Assembly (NCBI GenBank): GCA_022559985.1
Contig: JAFJTR010000001.1
Location: 434,001 to 498,000, forward strand
Source of the DNA: Parastagonospora avenae f. sp. tritici 18332-5
Lineage: Eukaryota > Ascomycota > Dothideomycetes > Pleosporales > Phaeosphaeriaceae
Length of the DNA stretch: 64,000 nucleotides
Reading direction: 5' to 3'
The translations under genes and the position numbers were made by a program. Shown in pieces: positions 56,160 through 64,000 of this stretch (positions are counted from its first letter, which is position 1; every line of letters starts with the position of its first letter). The notes under the pieces are model-generated. The model did not search any database. It was given only the letters and a program-made list of their open reading frames with translations, and was not told the origin of the DNA.

Positions 56160-59131
56160 TCACTTCGCCCTCTTCTTATCCGGCGCCAACATCCAACTAT
56201 TCCCACAAACACAATGCTTCGCCACGCCCATCAACCAACTCGCATGATGCGGCGTATACCCCGGCGTACCCTGCATCACATCCTCCATGTACGCACCACA
56301 CCGGGTGCACTGCCTCAATTGGGCCTTCTTCTTCCCCAACACCGTCTCGCCATTCGTGCTCTGAATACTATCACTCCGTCCTCTCATCTGCTGGCCCGAC
56401 CCAGTGACCGGATGTTCCTGCTTACCCGTCCCCCGGACAATCATCTTCTGGCACACGTCGACGACATGCGTGTCGTGCCATTCGCTGGCGCGCTTGCTTT
56501 CGTTGAAGCCCAGCCACGTCGTGTCGAAGAACATGAGACGCCCTATGTCGAGTTTGTCAGCTAGGCAGCCGCTGCCGGATTTGTCGTTCCACAGCGTGTC
56601 GGTGACGAGGCGCTTTGCGATGGGCGCAAGAATCTCCGGGATGTGTCCGAGCATGAGCTCACGCTCGATGTGGTTGCGCTGGATATCGGTGAGGTTAGCA
56701 CGCTTGTATGCAGCGCGCACTTGGTTGTGTGTGTCGTTGACGAGCCCGTCAAACCAGCGGTAGTCAAAGGGAACTTCGTTGACGGCGGAGTACAGAGGCG
56801 TATAGAGTTTCCGAATATCCAGGCTGATGGGGGGTTGATTGGGACCAGCAGAGCCGGCGAGGGTTTCTGCTGATTTCTTTACCCACCCGATGGGCTGGTG
56901 CCAGAGCTTCATCATAGCACGGGGAAAGGCGGAGAGGAGAATCAGGACGGTGGGTTTGTTGAGGGTGTGCATTTTCTGCTCGAGGGTCTCGCGTGTGAGA
57001 GACTGCGAGGGAAGGTCCTGGATGGCGCGACCAATGGTGAACAGGTCGTCCATCAGATAGGCCATGAAGTGCAATATCCACCTGCATATGCCGATGAACT
57101 GAGGTACGACTTCGGGGCGGAGCGACGTCTTTTCGATGTTGCCGTGCATCCGCATGATGGTAGTCAAGATTTGTGTGATATACTTGATGTTCAGATTAAT
57201 CCAAGCTATTTTGCTGCTTAGGCTACGGTTAGCTGGGCCTTGTAGACCTAGCAAGTTCATAGCGGAGAGGGTCTTGACAAAGAATGGAGAGCGACCTAAT
57301 AAGACCAAGTGCTGGCCATTCTGATCGTGTACCCCGCAATCGATGTTGACCTGGAGGCCATCGAAAAGCAGGTCAATGAAGTCGTTCGTGCGTTTTTCTG
57401 AAAGCGACCCAATGATGCTGAAGACGTCGTCACTCGAGTAATACTGGTTGGCTGCAGAAGATGACTGGAGCACAAGTGCTGCCAGAGCGGCAGAGTGTCG
57501 TGGATCGTCATCGTCTGAAGAGAGTGTACCATGCTGATACTCCATTGGCCGGAGCTTGATGGTGCCATCTTGCTGCATGCATACAGCTATGCAGTGGTTT
57601 GGTGATAAGGCGACATGCAATGATGGCTCAGCGTGCGGGAACGCAAAGCCAGCCTGTAGCAGCGAAGTCATGGTCTCAGTGTTTCCGTCAGGTATGATGG
57701 CCTCCATAGTCGCCCGTTTGCGGATCTCGATTGTGCCATCGTTGTAGCTAAAGGCCATGAGCATGTTATACCACAAAGCATAGGTTGCAAGAACTACAGA
57801 GTGTAGCGGGAGGTCAGGTTGGCGGTCTAGCTTGGAGACGCTTTTGGCGCTGATTGAACCCACGCTCTTCTTTTTTGAGGTGACCTGATCGAGGCTCGAG
57901 TGTAATTGGGTCTGCTGTATGTGGCGGACTCCCCATCGTACTATCATACTATAAGGGTTCTCTTGCAGTTGGTCCGATGAAACGATATTCGGAGGGCGAC
58001 AAAAGATGGCTTGTATTGTGGGTGAAGAACCATCGCCGTCTTCAGGTGTGGTCGGTAGGAAGTTGAGGTGCGTAAGCTGGGCTGCAGCTGCACCTCTCAA
58101 ATCACCATTGATCAGACCGATGGGATCACAGTCGTCTTCGATGCTGAGGAGTGAGACGTTCAGTGCCGGTTTGTCGAAAGGCCCTGCGTTCGCATTGCGC
58201 TTGTCCTGTGGGACGTTCCATACTATCTCTACACGATAAAGATGAAGTCTCCGCGCGACATCGTAGGCAACCAGAAGCAAAGTTGCGTCATTGTTAGAAG
58301 AAAATGCGGCATGCGTAAAGGGCTCTTTGGTCGACATAAGTGGGACCGATTGGGCCGAGACCTCTTGCCAGCTGCTGTCGTTCTGCTGGAATCGTAGCTT
58401 GAGTTCTCCGTGTCTCTTGAGATAGATGAGTGATGCTTTGCCATCGAGAGGATGGAATGCATCGTTGAACATGTGGGACTTGACATGCCATTGCCATTTA
58501 TTGCCATCGCGTGTTGTCGACCAGGCAATGTTGTTCTACGCTTGTGTCAGGTCGATTGGTGTCGTTGACAATATGTGGTTCTTACCTTTGCCTCGTATGG
58601 ATGTATAGCTAGCCAGTGCATGCCTACAACCCCGTCCACTTCGGCTTCTGGATGGGCAAATTCTGCTCTGATAAATTGCATCCGATCTAGAGCCATTGCA
58701 CATGAGAACACCATGACTCGGCCAGCCGCATCCATGAGCGCAAGGTCGTTTCCCAGATGGCTCCATGACAGGTGAACAAAAGGGAACTGCTCGCGCCCTT
58801 GCGGTACGTCGAGGGGTATATCTTTTCTCAGATCCCACTTGCCAGTCTCCGCATCTCTAGAAAAAACTTTGAGGTTCGCTCTGTATCCATCTGGACTGAT
58901 GTATGCAACGCAGCCATTCTTTGACCACGCAATCTTTCTGTAAGAGGTTAACAGCGCTCTCGACTATCATGTTGATTTCTAGTGATCTTACTGGCAACAT
59001 CCACTTGAGCCGAGCTCATCAATGCGCTTGGCGAGGCCTTTTACAGGTGATGTGACATTGATGGCCTGTAATGTTACGTTTTCTGAGTCGCCGAACAGGT
59101 CATCGACGTCCATATCATATGTCGCATCCAT
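56160..59131 (-). CDS. MED16: Mediator complex subunit 16 (MED16/SIN4), 955 aa
   Basis: Three exons: 58992-59131, 58586-58937 and 56160-58535. The introns are 58938-58991 (GTAAGA...TTACAG) and 58536-58585 (GTAAGA...GCGTAG). The start MDATYDMDVDDLFGDSENV is followed by KIAWSKNGCVAYISPDGYR and further beta-propeller-like blades (FVHLSWSHLGNDLALMDAAG, NNIAWSTTRDGNKWQWHV). A helical middle follows. The C-terminal Cys pairs RQCTRCGAYMEDV and KHCVCGNSWML are characteristic of fungal Med16. MED16 belongs to the Mediator tail and passes activator signals to RNA polymerase II. It is divergent from the sirtuin gene. Confidence 0.92.
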
Positions 59132-60354
59132 GGTTGATGAAGGTGCCTCGTCCCGTGGCTGGCATGGAGGGACGGTACCAAGTAAATGAGAAAGTCAGAA
59201 GCTATTAATTACGCAGATGGATCCTGTGTGGCGAAGAGAACGCCGGGTATCACGCAAAAGAAAAAGTGGAGAGGAGTGAGTGCTAGGCTTCCAGGCACGG
59301 TGAGCGTGAAGCACGAGTTCCTGAGGCTAGGACTCGACCTGCGACGACATGGGCCAACGGCAGTAAGCGAGGCGCTAAGGATGCGGTCCCAGATTGGTGT
59401 GGCGTGTATCGTTCGTGAGAGCTTCGTGCATCTCGCCCGCCATACGGGCACAAACCACATTGCGCATGCATCCATTGGGGTTAGACATGATGACGTGTGA
59501 ATTTCGTGCTGCTGCTATCTACGTGCGTGGTGATTGAAGATTATTACAATTTGGTACCGAATTTACCATGGAGCGTCGCATGGCCCAACTGCGTGGCTCG
59601 ATGCGCTGTGGCTTCCGCTGGCAGCAACCATATGATTTGATGCAATGCTCAGGTAAAGCGGAACAAACAAAGACTTCGATGCGCTCTTGAGTGCGGGGAG
59701 AGTTATTCATTGTCTGGGACGGCTCCTTGTTGTGACCAAAGAAGCGGGCTATTGCAGCTATTTCAGCTATTGCACGGTCAGACTAGCATTAGTCGGTCCC
59801 GTAGGTAAACAGACCGGAAGCCCACTGTGTTTTGGGCCTGCAGTTCCCAGCCTTGGCATTGTCATTCGAGGTGTCCCGGCTGCCCTCTGTTGCCAACCTC
59901 CCCGTTTTGCGACCACTACCACGCCCCTTCACCTTCATCGCTCACGACGCGACCGCGCCTGCCGCAAACGCGCACCTTCCCTATAACAGACGCGCTTTCT
60001 TTTTCCGTCACGATGCCCTAGCGCCGCTCCCATCCCCACGCAATCAGTCGCCCGGACAGCAAGCAACTCGGCGGTGACGGCACGACCCACAGCCCAGCTT
60101 CCATGAGTACGATCAACTCTGCGATCCCCCATCCACCCCCAGCACGACGCTCGTTAGCCAAGAGTCTGCGTATATACATGCAGTACATGCTTGCGACTTC
60201 TATTATCGTGTTGTACAGATTGTGAGCGCGTGCGCGGACCATCCCTTGGCTGGAAGGTGCATCTCACGCTCCTCACCGAGTCTACCCACGACGGCCGACT
60301 GCCCCTTCCATTGTCGTCAACCCTAGGCATTCACGTCAGAATCCGCCCTTCACC
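59132..60354. promoter_or_regulatory. Divergent upstream region of MED16 and sirtuin
   Basis: 1.2 kb between head-to-head starts. A 40-codon upstream ORF (60103-60225) lies in the probable sirtuin leader. Nothing else is seen. Confidence 0.35.
60103..60225 (+). other. Upstream ORF, 40 codons, ahead of sirtuin
   Basis: ATG at 60103 to TGA at 60225 encodes MSTINSAIPHPPPARRSLAK followed by a hydrophobic end (MQYMLATSIIVLYRL). It lies 130 bp before the sirtuin ATG. It may be a regulatory uORF or a tiny membrane-peptide gene. Chance cannot be excluded. Confidence 0.3.
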
Positions 60355-62367
60355 ATGTCGTTCTGCCTAGACAACGGGCCGAGCTCGCCCTTGAGCAGCC
60401 CCGTCCCTTCAGACGCGTCCGATTCAGAACTTTCTCTTCTTTCTCGGTCACCCACACCTCCCAGCGACACGGACCGCTCGTTCGCCAAACGGCGCCCATA
60501 CCTGTCGCCCTCCTCGTCGCGTCGATCATCCACCAAGACCTCGCCTGCGCCAGAAGACATGCCTTCGCCGCCATCCAGCAACGACGATGGCGCGCCCCCT
60601 CGCAAGAAGAGAAAGCTCGCAGACCCCAAGGAGCGCACTACCGCGCGCCTCGACCTCACCAACGCGGAGATCGACGACGAGGAGCAACCGCAGCTCCAGC
60701 GCCTACTCAATGTTCTCCACAAGAAACGCAAGATTGTCGTTATCGCAGGTGCAGGAATCTCAGTGTCGGCTGGCATTCCTGACTTCCGCTCAGCGACAGG
60801 TCTGTTCAACAGCCTGAAGAAGGAGCACAAACTCAAGTCCTCCGGCAAGGATCTTTTCGACGCGTCTGTCTACCAAGACGACAACTCCACATCGACATTC
60901 CACGACATGGTACGCACTCTGTCACAACACACAAAGTCTGCAGAGCCCACCGCCTTCCATCATCTCCTCGCTACGCTAGCCCAGGAGGGCCGGCTCATGC
61001 GACTATATACCCAAAACGTCGACGGCATTGACACGTCGCTGCCACCACTGAGCACCCAGATTCCCTTCCCAAAGAAGGGACCCTGGCCCAAGACCGTTCA
61101 GGTACATGGTGGCCTCGACTACATGGTCTGCTCCAAGTGCCATGACCTAGCGCCATTCGATGCCGACATGTTCAGTGGACCAACCCCGCCCCCATGCCCT
61201 ACGTGCGTGGAAACCGACAACGTTCGCCTGGTAGCCGACAAGCGTAGCCACGGCATTGGAAGGCTTCGTCCGCGCATGGTACTGTACAACGAGCACAATC
61301 CCGACGACGAAGCGATTGGATCATGCGCAGCTGCCGATATGCGTTTGCGCCCTGACGCGGTCATTGTAGCTGGAACTACTCTGAAGGTACCTGGCGTCCG
61401 CAGGATCGCCCGTGAGATGTGCAAGATTGTAAGGGACAGAAAAGACGGCGTTGCAATCTGGATCAACAACGATCCGGAGCCATTGGGCAAGGAACTCGAA
61501 GACGTCTGGGATCTAGTGGTCAAAGGACCCTGCGACGAGGTCGCGCGTCACGCCAACATGCGCAAGTGGGACGATCCAATGAACTACAAGGAGGTTACCG
61601 ACGCCGACGTCAGCAAGATCAAAGAGAAGCAGAGGGCAGAGGTCATTATTGGCACCCCGAGGAAACCCGGTGTCATTAGGAATGCAGGACATCTTACTCC
61701 AGGACAAAGCCCTCGCATCTTCCCACAGACGATGGCCCAAGAGCAGCCTACTCCGTCGAAGAAGGGGACAAAGCGAAAGTCGGACGCCCAGATGAACTTG
61801 TTCGGCAAAGTCGCAGCGAAAGCACCTGCGAAGAAGACCCAACCCAAGAAGGCGGCAGCTGGCAAAAGCAGAGCAAAGAAGGAAGCCAAGGCAGAAATTA
61901 CTGGTATCAACGCGGTCTTCAAGGCGACCAAAAGCACTGCCAAACCTGCGGGCAAGCCGCTGTCCAAGGCCACCAAGCCCGCCGCAACATTCGTCAAGTC
62001 CGAATACGACGCAAAGCTCCAGTCTGTGCCCAAAGAGAACGTTGACGACACGATACATGTTGGGAAGCGGCCATATACCCCCAGGAAATCCAAGCTCACT
62101 GTCATTAAGAAAGGCTATCACATGGCAGAACTGTCGGATACAAATCTTCGAAACAACCACGTACTTGAGCGTCCAGTGGTGGAAGGCTTCACACCAACAA
62201 GGGATCGCACCGCTAGTGATCAGCTACGCGAAGAGGAACTAGAGAAGTTCGGATTTGGCTGTTCCCCAACCAGCAATTCACGCCCTTCCACAGCAAGCTC
62301 TCAGAGGAACGAGATTGTACACCCACCCTCCGTGCCTAAGAACATGGGTCACATTTTTTCCGATTAG
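60355..62367 (+). CDS. NAD-dependent histone deacetylase, Hst3/Hst4-type sirtuin, 670 aa
   Basis: Single exon. The Ser/Pro-rich N-terminus carries a basic PPRKKRKLADPKE that looks like a nuclear signal. The sirtuin core runs about 115-405: VVIAGAGISVSAGIPDFRSA for NAD, RLYTQNVDGIDTSLP, catalytic His near 250 in VQVHGGLDYMVC, and the zinc Cys pairs CSKC and CPTC. RPRMVLYNEHNPDDEAIG and VAGTTLKVPGVRRI are typical of the Hst3/Hst4 class, which removes acetyl from histone H3 Lys56 in yeast. The tail is Lys/Ala-rich with KKGTKRKSDAQMN and shows no known domain. It probably acts on chromatin during and after DNA replication. Confidence 0.93.
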   Translation: MSFCLDNGPSSPLSSPVPSDASDSELSLLSRSPTPPSDTDRSFAKRRPYLSPSSSRRSSTKTSPAPEDMPSPPSSNDDGAPPRKKRKLADPKERTTARLDLTNAEIDDEEQPQLQRLLNVLHKKRKIVVIAGAGISVSAGIPDFRSATGLFNSLKKEHKLKSSGKDLFDASVYQDDNSTSTFHDMVRTLSQHTKSAEPTAFHHLLATLAQEGRLMRLYTQNVDGIDTSLPPLSTQIPFPKKGPWPKTVQVHGGLDYMVCSKCHDLAPFDADMFSGPTPPPCPTCVETDNVRLVADKRSHGIGRLRPRMVLYNEHNPDDEAIGSCAAADMRLRPDAVIVAGTTLKVPGVRRIAREMCKIVRDRKDGVAIWINNDPEPLGKELEDVWDLVVKGPCDEVARHANMRKWDDPMNYKEVTDADVSKIKEKQRAEVIIGTPRKPGVIRNAGHLTPGQSPRIFPQTMAQEQPTPSKKGTKRKSDAQMNLFGKVAAKAPAKKTQPKKAAAGKSRAKKEAKAEITGINAVFKATKSTAKPAGKPLSKATKPAATFVKSEYDAKLQSVPKENVDDTIHVGKRPYTPRKSKLTVIKKGYHMAELSDTNLRNNHVLERPVVEGFTPTRDRTASDQLREEELEKFGFGCSPTSNSRPSTASSQRNEIVHPPSVPKNMGHIFSD

Positions 62368-62958
62368 TAGCGATCGCATTTTCCGGCGTTTAAAGAGTCT
62401 CCCACTGTTCGCGGTTTGGGTTCAAATGCGCATTGGTGTTTAGAGGTGGAGGAATTATTGTACGAGTAGTGCTCGTTTCTAACTTGCATCTTTCAGTCCG
62501 ATTGTATGATACCCGAGTTGATGGGTACATTTTTCCATGGTTCATTCATATAGGATGCTGAGGCCGCATGCTTAGCCTCTTGTTACCGGTCAATGACATA
62601 CGGTACTTCAACCTTTTTCAATGCTTATAATGTGCGTGTGTCCTGATCTTGAATGAATAAGCTATGTCTTGTGTTTTGGGCACATGGTCACGCGTCAAGG
62701 TCGCGTCTTCAACCGGTTAGCGCAACCTTGGCATCAAGACGATCATTCATGTGCCGACCATTTGATATTCCTCTCCTCTCGCTCTTCTTGCAATATACCG
62801 CTTGATAACTTTACTTTTGCTCTCTGTAGAAGTAGATGAGGCTTTGCTAGCTCTGCAGAGCAACGCGTAGGGAACAGCTTTGTATTTGCAAGTGGACCAG
62901 ACTTACTAGGACTTACTGGCCCTGCATTGGAAAGAGATCAACTTTGGAGCAAGTAGCA
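62368..62958. other. Intergenic
   Basis: Between the sirtuin and the PI-PLC gene on the same strand. No gene is seen. Confidence 0.5.
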
Positions 62959-64000
62959 ATGTCGACTTCTCTTGCAGTGCGGAATCTCACATCAACACCG
63001 CTTTCTGTTAAACGGATCGAGCAGTTCCAAGACCCCAATACGGCACAAAGTAAACCCAGTGGCTTCTTCAGCTCGAGAAACACCACATCGGCAATTCCAT
63101 CAGCTCCCAAGCTAGGAGAACATGCAGGAAGCTTTAGGCATCTTGATGTAAACATCGCGCTTGCTCCTTACGAATCATGTACTATAGGCCAGCAAGATAC
63201 ACCAAAGAAGGATCTCGATGAGTTGCCAGCAGCAAACGTCACGCTGCGTCTTACCATTGAGGATGCTGAAGGCTCTCGACATCGTATTGATGCTAACCCT
63301 TCATATACCCAAAAGTCATCACAAGCTTTTACACCGTTGACATCAGCTTCATCGTCGACTTACACAGCACTGTTCCATCCTTCAAGGCCGACTGCTCATC
63401 TGGCCATACATGCCAATCATCTGGTCGACTACAAGAAATGGATGTCCACGCTACCAGACACACTCCCTCTCTCAGCAATCAGCATACCAGGCACACACAA
63501 CTCGCACACACACTACCGAGCGCTCCCATCCGTCCGCTGTCAAGTCGCCGACGTCAAAACACAACTCGACCAAGGCATCCGCTTCCTCGACATACGCCTC
63601 CAGCCCGTCCACGCCACAGACCCATCCAAGAAAGATCTCTATCTCATCCACGGCGCCTTTCCCAACAGCCTCACCGGCCCCAAATACTTCGCCCCCATCC
63701 TGCAAACATGCTACACCTTCCTTGTCGCCAACCCCTCCGAAACAATCCTCATCTCCCTCAAGCGCGAGGGCGTCGGCTCCGCCACAGACCAACACCTCGC
63801 CCACATCCTCGCGGAGCACTACATCGGCCCCAACGCCTCGCAGTGGTATACGTCCCCTACGATACCTTACCTCGGCGCCGCCCGCGGCAAACTCGTCCTC
63901 ATCAGACGCTACGCCTCCCTCACACCTTATGGGCTCGACGCAACCCCCTGGCCCCACAATTCCTCACACGCCCTCTTCCCCCACCCGCATCCCGTCTTCT
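62959..64000 (+). CDS. PI-PLC X-domain phosphodiesterase-like protein (3' truncated by window edge)
   Basis: The frame opens at ATG 62959 (MSTSLAVRNLTSTPLSVKRI) and has no stop before the right edge, 347 codons in. The first 165 residues form an uncharacterised domain with VNIALAPYESCTIG and NVTLRLTIEDAEGSRHRIDA, perhaps a lipid- or protein-binding beta fold. The X-domain follows: LPLSAISIPGTHNSHTH with the catalytic His, VKTQLDQGIRFLDIRL, YLIHGAF with the second His position, and SETILISLKREG. Bacterial-type PI-PLC-like enzymes cleave phosphatidylinositol or GPI anchors. In fungi most are untested. No signal peptide is visible. The 5' end could have further exons. Confidence 0.85.
   Translation, partial: MSTSLAVRNLTSTPLSVKRIEQFQDPNTAQSKPSGFFSSRNTTSAIPSAPKLGEHAGSFRHLDVNIALAPYESCTIGQQDTPKKDLDELPAANVTLRLTIEDAEGSRHRIDANPSYTQKSSQAFTPLTSASSSTYTALFHPSRPTAHLAIHANHLVDYKKWMSTLPDTLPLSAISIPGTHNSHTHYRALPSVRCQVADVKTQLDQGIRFLDIRLQPVHATDPSKKDLYLIHGAFPNSLTGPKYFAPILQTCYTFLVANPSETILISLKREGVGSATDQHLAHILAEHYIGPNASQWYTSPTIPYLGAARGKLVLIRRYASLTPYGLDATPWPHNSSHALFPHPHPVF

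Noticed and set aside
59209..59475. 88-codon - strand frame upstream of MED16
   Set aside because: No motif, and it overlaps frames on the other strand. It reads as promoter sequence.

Overview
The window looks like nuclear DNA of a filamentous ascomycete, most likely a Dothideomycete. The genes are rich in short (about 47-75 bp) GT-AG introns. The repertoire is ascomycete-typical: a Zn2Cys6 regulator, a fungal-specific transcription factor, an AA11 chitin-active LPMO, a Kelch/transmembrane protein, and fungal forms of MED16, RIC1 and OST4. The genus cannot be named from the sequence alone. There is no prokaryotic gene organisation, phage, CRISPR or recognisable intact transposon.

Layout: 1-2.6 kb holds the 3' part of an RBR ubiquitin ligase (RNF216-like) and a small conserved protein with a 7-nt first coding exon. 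2.9-9.96 kb holds a SUZ-domain protein, a homologue of the fungal luciferase family (DUF5519), EMC5, an FAD monooxygenase and an I78 peptidase inhibitor. 10.4-17.5 kb holds a fungal transcription factor and the Rab6/Ypt6 exchange-factor subunit RIC1, which has an apparent GC-AG intron. 18.7-19.9 kb holds a secreted AA11 LPMO. A gene-poor stretch of about 4.8 kb precedes a Zn2Cys6 regulator (24.7-26.9 kb). A frameshifted hypothetical gene, an intron-containing tRNA-Ile(AAU) and a phenol 2-monooxygenase-like flavoprotein follow (28-31.5 kb).

From 33 kb the content is mainly housekeeping: TMA46/DFRP1, OST4, an AT-hook/C2H2 protein, ribosomal protein L26 (uL24), a second gene-poor stretch (40-44.4 kb), the Kelch/transmembrane protein, the ATPase OLA1, a PPPDE (DeSI-like) peptidase, mitochondrial ribosomal protein uS11m, TIM44, a hotdog thioesterase, MED16, an Hst3/Hst4-type sirtuin, and the 5' part of a PI-PLC X-domain protein that runs off the right edge.

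No classical biosynthetic cluster or operon is visible. Several head-to-head pairs probably share short promoters: EMC5/FAD monooxygenase, RIC1/LPMO, TMA46/OST4, AT-hook protein/RPL26, OLA1/PPPDE, uS11m/TIM44 and MED16/sirtuin. Exon boundaries were worked out by hand from splice signals and reading-frame continuity. Family calls come from recognised motifs, not from a database search.
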